Counted from the stretch's first letter, positions 1-7,024 are shown. The stretch is DNA of 9,251 bases from Caulobacteraceae bacterium (GCA_947456005.1 CANGRP010000090.1:1-9251); one strand, 5' to 3'. Notes: a model not told the origin generated them from the sequence alone. Translations and numbers: made by a program.

Positions 1-1
1 G

Positions 2-769
2 GTCCGGCTGAAAGAAGGCAGGATGTTCGCACCCGGTTCGAACGAGATTGTCGTGGGGGCAGGCCTCCTGCGGGAGTTTTCCGGCTTCGAGATGGGCAAG
101 ACGGTTCGCTTTGGTGCCCAGACCTGGCGCGTCGTCGGGGTCTTCGAGGCGCCCGGAACTGTCTTCGAGTCGGAACTCTGGGCCGACGCACCTGTCGTCC
201 AGAGCCTGTTCAACCGCGGCTCGAGCTTCCAGACCGCCCGGGTCGCCCTCACCAGTCCAGCTCAGCTTGACGCCTACACGGCCTATGTCGGATCGGACCC
301 CAGGCTCCAGTTGCAGGCCCAGAGCGAACAGACCTACTTCGCCGCGCAGGCGGAACGTTCCGGACTGCTGATCCGGTACGTCGGCTGGCCGCTTGGCGTC
401 ATCATGTCCATTGGCGCCCTGGCTGGGGCCCTGAACACCATGTACGCCTCCGTCTCCGCCCGGGCGACCGAGATCGCGACGCTGAGGGTGATTGGATTCT
501 CGGGCTTTTCCGCCTTCATGGGCACCATGTGCGAGGCGCTCGTCCTCTCCACCGTCGGGGCGCTGCTGGGCACAGCCGTCTGTGGCCTGCTGTTCAACGG
601 CCTGTCCGCCTCCACCCTGGGTGCGGGGTTCACCCAGGTGGCCTTCAGGCTTCAGATGGGGCCTGAACTGGTGCTCCAGGCTGTCGTACTCGCCCTGGTG
701 ATCGGCTTTGTGGGAGGCATGCTACCTGGGATCCGGGCGGCCCGCCAAAGACCGTTGCTGGCCCTGTGA
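2..769 (+). CDS. ABC transporter permease, MacB/FtsX type (5' end outside window)
   Basis: This is the C-terminal part of an inner-membrane permease of the MacB/FtsX family, which works with an ATPase partner to export small molecules, lipids or peptides by mechanotransmission. The frame is open back to base 2, and the residues before the first in-window ATG (VRLKEGR, then MFAPGSNEIVVG) match the usual MacB periplasmic-domain pattern. That ATG at 23 is therefore internal and the gene starts upstream. Counting from that Met, a soluble periplasmic part runs to about residue 115. Three hydrophobic segments follow at about 118-140, 170-195 and 216-238. The loop RATEIATLRVIGFS (147-160) is the typical cytoplasmic coupling motif after the first of them. 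The protein ends normally at 769, 22 bp from the stop of the convergent propeller gene, with no obvious terminator between. Family call is firm; substrate is unknown. Confidence 0.88.
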   Translation, partial: VRLKEGRMFAPGSNEIVVGAGLLREFSGFEMGKTVRFGAQTWRVVGVFEAPGTVFESELWADAPVVQSLFNRGSSFQTARVALTSPAQLDAYTAYVGSDPRLQLQAQSEQTYFAAQAERSGLLIRYVGWPLGVIMSIGALAGALNTMYASVSARATEIATLRVIGFSGFSAFMGTMCEALVLSTVGALLGTAVCGLLFNGLSASTLGAGFTQVAFRLQMGPELVLQAVVLALVIGFVGGMLPGIRAARQRPLLAL

Positions 770-791
770 TCGCGTGGAGCCGGAGAGCTGA

Positions 792-2423
792 TCATGGCTC
801 CCGCGCCAGACAGTAGAGGCCGTTGTCCAGGTCGGCCGTGAAACAGATCGACCCGTCAGGCCGAACGGCAAGGCCGGAGGCCACATAGGGCGCCGGAGCG
901 CCGGGGCTTGGCGCCAAGCCGATCGGGAGGTTTTCGGCGATGACCTTGCGACTACCCTTGCCGAGGTCGATTTCCGTCAACCGGCGGGCGCCGGCCTCGG
1001 CGACCACCAGGCTGCCCCAGGGGGTGAAGGCGAGGCCCTCAGGCAAGGCGAGGCCACCCACCGCCAGGGAGACCGCCCCCGTCTTCAGGTCCACCCGGCG
1101 GATCGCACCCGCCGCCTCGCTGACATAGAGAGCGCCGTCCGGCCCGAGGGCCAGCTGGGTCGGCCCCGCCAGGCCCTTCGCCAGGGTGCGGCGAGTGGCG
1201 TAGCCCGGGCCGCTGGCCAGGGTGATCTCGCCGGCGGCGATCTCGGTGATGGCGATGGCGCCATCCGGCAGGAACTGGGCGTCCATCGGAGCCCTGAGAC
1301 CGTGAAGGACCGCGACGGTCTTCATATCCGGGCGACCGAGGACCTGAACCGACCCGCTGAACCAGGAGGTCAGCAGGATCCTCTCGGGACCGAGGCCCAC
1401 GGCGAACGGATATTCGAGGTCAGAGGCCTGCATCCGGTGAATGTCGCGGACCACCCCCGTCCTCAGGTCCACCTGCCGGAAGGAGAAGATGTCGGCAATC
1501 CAGGCGGTGTCGCCTTCGATCTTCAGGCCGGCGGGGACGGCGAGCTTGCCGGACAGCAGGGTGCGCAGGGCGCCCGTCGCCGGGTCGAAGGCCTGGACCG
1601 CATTGTCCGCCATGTTTGAGACGTAAATCGTCCCATCCGGGGCGATGGCCAGGTTGTCCAGGGCGCTGGAGAGCTTGCGCACCGTGGTCTTGCGCCCCGT
1701 CGCAAGGTCAACGCGGCTCAGGTCCCCCGCCCGGGTGTCCACCACCCAGAGGTTGCCCTTGCCGTCGAGGTTGACCGCCGCCGGGACCTGGAACTCGCTG
1801 TTCAGGACGGTGACGGCGCCGTTTGCGGGGTTCATCCGGGCCACTGCGCCCTTGAACCACAGGGGTCCGTAGATCTGGCCATCCGGCCCGACCTCGAAAC
1901 CGTTGAAGCCCCCCAGGTCCTTGGCGATCAGCCGGGGCGCCTTCACCCCCGCCACATCGATCTCCCACATGGCGTCGCCCAGAAAGACCTGGCTGGCGTA
2001 GAGCTGGCCGGTCTTCATGTCGAAGGCCAGGGAGTTGATCCCGGTCAGGTCCTTGGCGAGGACCCGAATGGGGGCGCCTTCCGTCTCCCGGAAGCGGACA
2101 ATGCCCTGGAGGTAGGACGTCCAGGCCAGCTCGCCCTTGGGCCCGATGGCGATGTCGTCGGCCTGCCCCTCCGGACCCGGGATGTAGATCTTCGCCGCGC
2201 CGGTCGCCCGGTCGACTTCCCAGATCGCGTTGCCCACCACCGTTCCGGCAAGGATCCTGCGATCATCCCGGACGGCGAGACCGTGTATTCCCTTGAAGGC
2301 GGAGGGCTGCACGACTGCAGTCGGCGCCGCCCAGTCGCCAGCCGCCGCCGTCCGCACCCCGCAAGCCATGGCCGCCAGCACGCCTGCGAACGCAATGGCG
2401 GCCTTCAGATGCTGTGATCTCAT
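792..2423 (-). CDS. Exported SMP-30/gluconolactonase-like (NHL/SGL) beta-propeller protein
   Basis: A 543-residue protein built from many propeller-type repeats of the pattern 'GLA..PDG.LYV....A..I.RVDL.TG', for example near 255-285, 420-450 and 460-490. The length suggests two propeller domains (about 35-290 and 295-543), against roughly 300 residues for a single-domain SMP-30 lactonase. The N-terminus MRSQHLKAAIAFAGVLAAMA with AAA-GD near 26-30 is a convincing Sec signal peptide, so the product is probably periplasmic. A Cys at 21 has a poor lipobox, so a lipoprotein is less likely. The frame is open upstream to an ATG at 2531, but 2423 is chosen because it starts the signal peptide and has a strong ribosome site. 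It lies 111 bp downstream of the oxygenase stop, same strand, probably co-transcribed. SMP-30 relatives hydrolyse lactones using bound metal; I cannot verify metal ligands here, so the enzyme role is unproven. Confidence 0.85.
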   Translation of the reverse strand: MRSQHLKAAIAFAGVLAAMACGVRTAAAGDWAAPTAVVQPSAFKGIHGLAVRDDRRILAGTVVGNAIWEVDRATGAAKIYIPGPEGQADDIAIGPKGELAWTSYLQGIVRFRETEGAPIRVLAKDLTGINSLAFDMKTGQLYASQVFLGDAMWEIDVAGVKAPRLIAKDLGGFNGFEVGPDGQIYGPLWFKGAVARMNPANGAVTVLNSEFQVPAAVNLDGKGNLWVVDTRAGDLSRVDLATGRKTTVRKLSSALDNLAIAPDGTIYVSNMADNAVQAFDPATGALRTLLSGKLAVPAGLKIEGDTAWIADIFSFRQVDLRTGVVRDIHRMQASDLEYPFAVGLGPERILLTSWFSGSVQVLGRPDMKTVAVLHGLRAPMDAQFLPDGAIAITEIAAGEITLASGPGYATRRTLAKGLAGPTQLALGPDGALYVSEAAGAIRRVDLKTGAVSLAVGGLALPEGLAFTPWGSLVVAEAGARRLTEIDLGKGSRKVIAENLPIGLAPSPGAPAPYVASGLAVRPDGSICFTADLDNGLYCLAREP

Positions 2424-2430
2424 GCCCTTC

Positions 2431-2435
2431 CCTCC
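2431..2435 (-). promoter_or_regulatory. Ribosome binding site of the propeller gene
   Basis: The minus strand reads GGAGG seven bases before the ATG at 2423, inside a purine-rich run. It is what decides the start at 2423 over the in-frame ATG at 2531. Confidence 0.75.
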
Positions 2436-2534
2436 CCTGTCCTGGCCGGCGGAACTGATCAGGCGCCAGCCCCCCTTTCGTCGGAACGCCTCCATGCCGA
2501 ACCCCGCGTCCACAGAGCAGGGTGACGCCATGAG

Positions 2535-3374
2535 TCAGACCTGCTCATAAAGCCGGAACTCAAAAGACACACGGGTCTCATCGGGGTTGTAGTTCTTGGC
2601 CAGACCGTGGATCAGATGGGAGGAGAAGATCAAGAACTCCGTCCGGCCCGGATTGATTGTCTCAAGGTCACGACGTCCGTCCCATTCAGCGATACAATTC
2701 ACGCTGTACTGAAGCCCATTCATGACCCCGCCGGAGCGAGTTCTGAGGACTCTGTCCTCGGAGATCCTGTGACTTCCCGGCGAGACTGGCAGGCCCGACG
2801 CGCCATGCACGCCGCACACCGGGATCCACACGTTGATCATCCGGGCGATCCGCCCAAGGCGATCAAAACTCTCGTAGATGTCCTTGTGGACAGGATTGTA
2901 GTCGTGACTGCCGGGTCGGTTGATGCGGGCGATCATCCACTGCTCGCCCCCCGTAACCGGGTTCAGGAACCCGAGCCGGGCCCCCAGGTAGGATCCGAAC
3001 GCCTCCACCACCGCCCCGACATCGAAGCCGAGATCGGCCGGAAACAGCCGCCGGGTCCGCGCGATGACCTGGGCGTGCTCCGGCTCCGTGACGAAGTCGT
3101 GGTAGCGCTCCAGACGGAAGCGACTGAGATCCACCCGGCCTGTGACCTCCTGGAGGATCCGCCGAACAGCTTCGGTTGTAGAGGCGTAGACCTTCTCGAT
3201 GTCATAGAACCCGTCCGCCGCCAGCACCATATAGCCCTGTTCACTCCAGGCCATGGGCGCGGCGAGGTCGCCGAAGCGGTCGGAAAGGATTTCGGGCGCA
3301 CCCCTATGAAGCGAAGAGGCCTCGCCCATCGCGACGCGAAAACCCCTGCCGTCGATCAGGTATTGCTGTTCCAT
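2535..3374 (-). CDS. Fe(II)/2-oxoglutarate-dependent oxygenase, phytanoyl-CoA dioxygenase (PhyH)-like
   Basis: A 279-residue cytoplasmic enzyme expected to hydroxylate a small molecule while decarboxylating 2-oxoglutarate to succinate. The iron-binding facial triad is visible: H163 and D165 in 'PVHKDIYE', and a distal His in 'SSHLIHGLAKNYNP' (H256 most likely, H253 possible). Twelve residues after H256, R268 in 'ETRVSFEFRL' is the expected 2-oxoglutarate-binding Arg. 'VWIPVCGVHGASGLPVSPGSHR' (182-203) is the usual PhyH 'W..l......nG.l...pGSH' strand. Length is normal for the family and all key residues are present. The ATG at 3374 is the outermost start and has no clear Shine-Dalgarno sequence; a Met at residue 16 is an alternative. 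It lies upstream of the propeller gene and 254 bp downstream of the SRPBCC gene, all on the same strand. The substrate cannot be read from the sequence. Confidence 0.85.
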   Translation of the reverse strand: MEQQYLIDGRGFRVAMGEASSLHRGAPEILSDRFGDLAAPMAWSEQGYMVLAADGFYDIEKVYASTTEAVRRILQEVTGRVDLSRFRLERYHDFVTEPEHAQVIARTRRLFPADLGFDVGAVVEAFGSYLGARLGFLNPVTGGEQWMIARINRPGSHDYNPVHKDIYESFDRLGRIARMINVWIPVCGVHGASGLPVSPGSHRISEDRVLRTRSGGVMNGLQYSVNCIAEWDGRRDLETINPGRTEFLIFSSHLIHGLAKNYNPDETRVSFEFRLYEQV

Positions 3375-3409
3375 GTCTGATCTGACCCAATCCGCCGCCG
3401 AGAACCCCT

Positions 3410-3432
3410 AAACGCTCCGGATTCGGGCGTTT
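3410..3432. repeat. Hairpin upstream of the oxygenase gene
   Basis: AAACGC at 3410-3415 and CCG at 3417-3419 pair with CGG at 3424-3426 and GCGTTT at 3427-3432, leaving one bulged T and the loop GATT. This is a nine-pair stem lying 36-58 bp before the oxygenase ATG. It has no long T run on either strand, so a leader structure or weak terminator of the upstream gene are both possible. Function is not shown. Confidence 0.45.
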
Positions 3433-3461
3433 CGGCTAGCTTGCAGCGGCACACCTAAACC

Positions 3462-3479
3462 TTCCCAGTTCCATGGGAA
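3462..3479. promoter_or_regulatory. Perfect inverted repeat, candidate operator
   Basis: TTCCCA at 3462-3467 and TGGGAA at 3474-3479 form a perfect six-base inverted repeat with a six-base spacer, about 90-105 bp before the oxygenase start. This spacing is usual for dimeric repressors. It is in the only gap (3375-3628) that could hold a promoter for the oxygenase and propeller genes. I could not find a convincing -35/-10 pair around it, so operator function is a guess. Confidence 0.3.
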
Positions 3480-3628
3480 TGAGCCAAGCCGGTTCCCTGA
3501 CAGCCCCCCGCTCGATTTCGAACGCCGACTCCGCAGGATTGGGCCTGCCCTGAGTTGCAACGGTCGCCACTGGCCCAAGCGGTGTCGGGCGAAGCCGTCA
3601 CTTCAGTCCGGATGGTTTCGCCATCAGC

Positions 3629-4213
3629 TCAATCCAGCGTCGTCGGCGCTGAGGACGCCTGAAGTAGGAACTTGCGATCCAGGATCCGTGCGAGGCTCAG
3701 GGACTCCTCCACGATATGTGGCCTCCAGGTCGCCTCAGTGCCGATCATGCGCGCCACCATCCGGTAGAAGCGGTTGGGTAGGACCACGATGACGCAAAAG
3801 TCGATGACGGTGGCGCAGTCGTCAGCCCCGGCGTCTTCCAGGATGAACGAACAATGCACCCTCGAATGGAACTGCTGGCCGCCCGGCGTCGTGGTCACAC
3901 TGTCCTGTGATGTGTATGCGACACACTCACCCGGTACGAAGCGGTCCATCTTGAATATGTGAACCACCTGCTCGCCTGCGACGTTCTCCTCGCAGTCCAT
4001 GACAGACCCCGCGCTCAGAGGACCACCGCCTCGCACACTAAAGAACCGGTGCGCCGGTGACGTCTGCGTGTAGATCTGCTCGAGGTTTATGAGCTGGTCC
4101 CAGACCAAGGCGCGCGGAGCATTCACCCGATATCGATACGGCATCACGATAGAGCGCTCGGCGGGAACCTCGAAGAGGGCGCTCAGTGCGCCTTTGGGTG
4201 TCGTACGGGTCAT
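3629..4213 (-). CDS. SRPBCC (START/polyketide cyclase-like) ligand-binding protein
   Basis: A 194-residue soluble protein. The pattern 'YRYRVNAPRALVWDQLINLEQIYTQTSPAHRFFSVRGGG' (about 26-64) is the strand-helix opening of the SRPBCC fold. It is followed by 'G..V' and 'V..F.PGECVAYTSQD' strands, a long strand region around 115-150, and a C-terminal helix (about 155-185) that closes the hydrophobic pocket. Members bind or transform hydrophobic small molecules, and some are cyclases or hydroxylase partners. The ORF could begin at a GTG at 4243, but the ATG at 4213 is chosen because a good ribosome site lies directly before it. No signal peptide is seen, so it is cytoplasmic. It is the first of three same-strand genes running to 792. 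The fold assignment is by pattern only and no ligand can be proposed. Confidence 0.65.
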   Translation of the reverse strand: MTRTTPKGALSALFEVPAERSIVMPYRYRVNAPRALVWDQLINLEQIYTQTSPAHRFFSVRGGGPLSAGSVMDCEENVAGEQVVHIFKMDRFVPGECVAYTSQDSVTTTPGGQQFHSRVHCSFILEDAGADDCATVIDFCVIVVLPNRFYRMVARMIGTEATWRPHIVEESLSLARILDRKFLLQASSAPTTLD

Positions 4214-4217
4214 CTTG

Positions 4218-4227
4218 CCTCGTCCTT
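4218..4227 (-). promoter_or_regulatory. Ribosome binding site of the SRPBCC gene
   Basis: The minus strand reads AAGGACGAGG, ending four bases before the ATG at 4213. The AAGGA part is nine bases from the start codon, a normal spacing. It supports 4213 rather than the upstream GTG. Confidence 0.65.
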
Positions 4228-4482
4228 GCCGGATCGCAGGCACGTCCGCCTGCAGGTGTGTCGTCCCGGATCAAGGCCTGGATAAGCGCTCCTGACCTTG
4301 ATGGCTGGGCCCCGTCGTCGCCAACTCGACGCCGACGCAGATCGTCCCGGAAGACACCGAAATGCAGGGGCTCCCGCCCATCGCGAACAGCCGTGCGCAG
4401 CCTGGGAAGCCGCTCCTGCCGACTCCCGTGAAAGCACGTTTCCTGATTGTGATGGTCAGCCTCGAAAGACCCGACGACCGTA

Positions 4483-4510
4483 AATCTACACTGTAAAACG
4501 TCTTGGTCAA
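4483..4510 (-). promoter_or_regulatory. Candidate sigma-70-type promoter for the leftward gene set
   Basis: On the minus strand TTGACC (4505-4510, five of six consensus bases) is followed after 16 bases by TAGATT (4483-4488, four of six). Transcription would start near 4475 and give the SRPBCC gene a leader of about 260 bases. It is the best leftward promoter I can find between 4214 and 4718, but alphaproteobacterial -10 elements are loose and this may be chance. Confidence 0.35.
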
Positions 4511-4674
4511 GGCGCCGCCAGGATCCGAACCTTTATGACCTTGGGGTCCTCGCGCTCCGGAACCTTCCCGGGCAGGTTTCAGGCGTAGGCAAGTCCTGAC
4601 CCCAGGCCGCCCACACGGCGCCTTGGACCCCCGTCAGGAGGCGAAGACGCCTGTGTCAGTACATTCTATTTTTC

Positions 4675-4706
4675 CCATACTTATGAGAATTTCCGGACAA
4701 GTATGG
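4675..4706. repeat. Eight-base inverted repeat beside the guaA terminus
   Basis: CCATACTT at 4675-4682 and AAGTATGG at 4699-4706 form a perfect eight-base inverted repeat with a 16-base spacer, ending 12 bases beyond the guaA stop codon. The base run after the stem on the guaA strand is GGGAAAAATAG, not T-rich, so it is not a standard intrinsic terminator for guaA. Its place beside a likely attachment site makes a recombinase or regulator binding site possible. Function is inferred. Confidence 0.45.
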
Positions 4707-4718
4707 ATGCCCTCTGGA

Positions 4719-4736
4719 TCATTCCCACTCGATCGT
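4719..4736 (-). repeat. guaA 3' end, copy 1 of a direct repeat (probable attachment site)
   Basis: This holds the last codons of the guaA fragment (T-I-E-W-E-stop). Its core TCCCACTCGAT (plus strand, 4723-4733) recurs exactly at 8402-8412, and 14 of the 18 bases match overall. The guaA 3' end is a known target of island integrases that rebuild the gene terminus. That makes this a likely attachment core, though no integrase is in the window. Confidence 0.6.
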
Positions 4737-5252
4737 TCCGGGCGGCTTGGACGTCACGTCGTAGACCACGCGGTTGACCCCCCTCACCTCGTTGATGATC
4801 CGCGTCGCGCAGCGGCCGAGGACCTCCCAGGGGAATTCGAAGAAGTCGGCGGTCATGCCGTCGGTGGAGGTCACCGCGCGCAGGGCCAGAACGTCCTCGT
4901 AGGTGCGGGCGTCGCCCATCACGCCGACGGTCTTGACCGGCAGGAGGACGGCGAAGGCCTGCCAGATGCTGTCGTAGAGCCCAGCCTTGCGGATCTCCTC
5001 CAGGTAAATGGCGTCGGCCTTCTGGAGGACGGCCACCTTTTCCGGCGTGATCTCGCCAGGAATGCGGATGGCCAGGCCCGGCCCCGGAAAGGGATGGCGC
5101 CCCACGAACTGCGGCGGCAGGCCCAGCTCCACGCCCAGGGCGCGGACCTCGTCCTTGAAGAGCTCGCGCAGGGGCTCGACCAGCTTCAGCTTCATGTAGT
5201 CCGGCAGGCCGCCGACATTGTGGTGACTCTTGATCACCGCCGAGGGCCCGCC
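4719..5252 (-). pseudogene. guaA: 5'-truncated GMP synthase (guaA), C-terminal fragment
   Basis: GMP synthase makes GMP from XMP, glutamine and ATP and is normally about 520 residues long. Only about 177 C-terminal residues remain. They run from 'GGPSAVIKSHHNVGGLP', through 'KLVEPLRELFKDEVRALG', 'HPFPGPGLAIRIPGEI' and 'VGVMGDARTYEDV', to the canonical end 'KPPGTIEWE'. The glutamine amidotransferase domain (Cys-His-Glu triad) and the ATP-pyrophosphatase loop 'SGGVDS' are absent, so it cannot make GMP. Similarity starts abruptly after an in-frame TGA at 5253-5255. The first start codon inside is a GTG at 5235-5237 with no clear ribosome site. The fragment itself has no frameshift and an intact terminus, suggesting a recent event. 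It sits about 40 bp downstream of the methyltransferase stop, same strand. An intact guaA elsewhere in the genome is expected. Confidence 0.9.
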
Positions 5253-5290
5253 TCAACCCGCCTGTGTAACCGCGCCTATCAGCGCACGAC

Positions 5291-6361
5291 CTAGAGCCTG
5301 GCGGCCATGTTGGCCGTGCGAAATGTATCTCGACGCCAGTTCCGAAAGCGACGCCCAGCGGCCCGGAAGTATCGACCTGAAAGGATGTAGGCGGCGATCG
5401 AGGCGTCTGGATAGCCTTCCGCCAGAGCATGCGCGAGACCCGGGGGAGGCAGCGGTGCGGGACGCTCATCCGGCCTCGTATGCCGGAAGATCGCTGTCGT
5501 GTCGGTCAGGGCCCCTCCATCGACTGGCACAAGCCCGTGCCTTGCCGCTGCGGCCTGCAGTGTCGCCGGCACGAATCCATGCACATGGGCGAAATGAAAC
5601 CGTTCGAAGGCCGGGCGGTCATTCGGCCGCATGTCGGGAACGGAGAGGAAGAGTGCGCCGCCGGGCGCGAGCCATCGGGCCATGGCGCCGATGGCGTCAA
5701 CAGGGGCGCGCAAGTGCTCGACGACGTGGTTGGACGTGATCAGGTCGAACCGCCCCTCAGGAAGGTCGACCGCCTGCCAGGGCGCATTGATGACATCTAT
5801 GCCGTGCGTCTCGCGGGCATAGCGCGCGAACACTTCACCAGGCTCAATGCCGAGCACCGTGCAGCCCTGCTCGCGGGCCAGCATGAGAAACTCACCAGAC
5901 CCGCAGCCGAAGTCCAGAACCCGTTGGCCCGGCTTGATGTAGGCCGATAGCTTCGCCAGGCGCGCCCGTGCGTCTCGCAGGGAACGCGTGGTGTGAAACT
6001 TCGGCGGAGCGCTCGAGGCCATCTGGTAGTCGGCCCGGTACTCGCTCCGATAGTAGGCTTCCAGCTCAGCGTCGTTCGGCATCGGCTGGGTGCGCATCAG
6101 GCCGCACTCTGCACAGGCGACCGTGCCGAGCTTTTTCCAGCGGCGATCCTTCCGGCAGATATCGAGGGTCGCATCCGACCCGCAGAGGTTGCAGGCCGCC
6201 GCCTCCCCTTTGTAAGGGTAGGCGGTGAACGGGACGACGTGTGACAGAAAGTGGGCCAAGGCGCTCAGCTCCGGGCGGGCAAACCTTGGCTGCTCTGCGC
6301 CCTGGACCTTACAGCAGCCTGACAAGGGCCCGCCGTGAGGGTCTTGCTCGTTGAGGACCAT
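5291..6361 (-). CDS. Class I SAM-dependent methyltransferase with N-terminal zinc-finger domain
   Basis: A cytoplasmic methyltransferase of the group with a four-Cys zinc motif before the catalytic domain. Counted from the ATG at 6361, Cys pairs lie at 57/60 ('CNLCGS') and 83/86 ('CAECGL'). The SAM-binding motif I is 'VLDFGCGSGEF' (148-158), the acidic ribose-binding residue is in 'GIEPG' (171-175), and 'LITSNHVVEHL' (208-218) and 'APGGALFLSVPD' (232-243) follow in the expected order. Relatives act on sugars or other small molecules in surface-polysaccharide and natural-product pathways; this substrate is unknown. The start is doubtful: the ATG at 6361 overlaps the divergent regulator gene by 27 bp and lacks a ribosome site. 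A TTG at 6259 has GGAG nine bases upstream and puts the first Cys nearer the N-terminus, as usual. I favour 6259 (322 residues) but list the outermost start. Confidence 0.85.
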   Translation of the reverse strand: MVLNEQDPHGGPLSGCCKVQGAEQPRFARPELSALAHFLSHVVPFTAYPYKGEAAACNLCGSDATLDICRKDRRWKKLGTVACAECGLMRTQPMPNDAELEAYYRSEYRADYQMASSAPPKFHTTRSLRDARARLAKLSAYIKPGQRVLDFGCGSGEFLMLAREQGCTVLGIEPGEVFARYARETHGIDVINAPWQAVDLPEGRFDLITSNHVVEHLRAPVDAIGAMARWLAPGGALFLSVPDMRPNDRPAFERFHFAHVHGFVPATLQAAAARHGLVPVDGGALTDTTAIFRHTRPDERPAPLPPPGLAHALAEGYPDASIAAYILSGRYFRAAGRRFRNWRRDTFRTANMAARL

Positions 6362-7024
6362 GAACGGCTCGGAGAGAGCCTCGTTGAGGCGCTCAACGCC
6401 GCACTCTTCACCGTCGATTGGGTGCGCTCACTTGAGAACGCCGCCGCCTTCGCAGACCTCAACCCCTATGACGTCGTCCTGCTCGATCTCGGCCTTCCAG
6501 ATGGTGATGGACTGGACCTTATCCGGACCTGGCGGGCCAGCGGCCGCTCTACGCCTGTTCTGGTGCTCACCGCCCGGGGGGAGCTCAACGACCGGGTGAG
6601 AGGTCTCGATGACGGCGCGGACGATTATCTCGTGAAGCCCTTTGAGCTGCGTGAAATGATCTCGCGCTGCCGCGCCCTTCTGCGTCGACCAGGCGACATG
6701 GCGCCGGCGGTACTCCGGATGGGCGAACTCGAAGTGGACATCACGACAGGCGCGGCGACCTTCCGAGGGATCCCGCTCGCGCTGAATCGACGCGAGCAAC
6801 AATTGCTCCTGGCGCTCGTGCGACGCCCGGGGAAGGTGTGCTCTCGCGCCTATCTTGAAGGGGTGCTCTACGATCACGCCGCCGACCCCACCCTGAACGC
6901 CCTGGAGGTAAGCGTTTCTCGCCTGCGCAGCGCGCTACGAGCCTCGGGGCTGCATGACGCCATCCGGACCGTGCGCGGCGTCGGGTATGTTTTCGCCGGG
7001 GCCGCCCCACATGCCACGTACTGA
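6335..7024 (+). CDS. OmpR/PhoB-family response regulator
   Basis: A 229-residue DNA-binding regulator activated by phosphorylation. The receiver domain (1-115) begins 'MRVLLVEDH' with acidic residues E7/D8. It has the phospho-acceptor D51 in 'DVVLLDLGLPDGDG', the switch Thr at 79 ('VLVLTARG') and the conserved Lys at 101 ('YLVKPFEL'). The winged-helix domain (about 125-222) contains 'LNRREQQLLLALVRRPGKVCSRAYL', the recognition-helix region 'LEVSVSRLRSAL' and the wing 'IRTVRGVGYVF'. The GTG at 6335 is the start because an in-frame TGA lies 12 bases upstream; its ribosome site is weak. The kinase gene overlaps its end by 14 bases, so the two are co-translated partners. The target genes are unknown; the divergent methyltransferase is one candidate. 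Confidence 0.95.
   Translation: MRVLLVEDHERLGESLVEALNAALFTVDWVRSLENAAAFADLNPYDVVLLDLGLPDGDGLDLIRTWRASGRSTPVLVLTARGELNDRVRGLDDGADDYLVKPFELREMISRCRALLRRPGDMAPAVLRMGELEVDITTGAATFRGIPLALNRREQQLLLALVRRPGKVCSRAYLEGVLYDHAADPTLNALEVSVSRLRSALRASGLHDAIRTVRGVGYVFAGAAPHATY

Larger units (their letters stand above)
4214..4718. other. Gene-free stretch between the SRPBCC gene and the guaA fragment
   Basis: About 505 bases with no convincing gene. Short ORFs here (for example 79 codons at 4271-4510, minus) have no recognisable domain or ribosome site. The part nearest the SRPBCC gene holds its ribosome site and a candidate promoter. The part at 4661-4710 drops to about 36% GC, far below the surroundings, and holds an inverted repeat next to the guaA end. 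The abrupt change in composition fits a recombination boundary. Confidence 0.6.

Noticed and set aside
2424..2531. N-terminal extension of the propeller protein to the ATG at 2531
   Set aside because: It would put 36 charged residues before a good signal peptide, whereas the ATG at 2423 has a strong ribosome site.
2607..3380. Long plus-strand ORF of 257 codons opposite the oxygenase gene
   Set aside because: It mirrors the oxygenase gene in a GC-rich sequence, has no domain, and its opposite strand has complete catalytic residues.
4511..4540. tRNA-like 3' end on the minus strand (a T-loop-like GGTTCGGATCC followed by GGCGGCGCC)
   Set aside because: The T stem pairs only at three positions and no matching acceptor, D or anticodon arm is found upstream, so no tRNA is called.
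4675..4706. Intrinsic terminator for the guaA fragment
   Set aside because: The stem is AT-rich and is followed by A residues, not a T run, on the guaA strand.
4681..5469. Minus-strand ORF of 262 codons overlapping the guaA fragment
   Set aside because: It is a shifted frame of the guaA fragment and methyltransferase, rich in Arg, Gly and Pro, as expected for an out-of-frame shadow.
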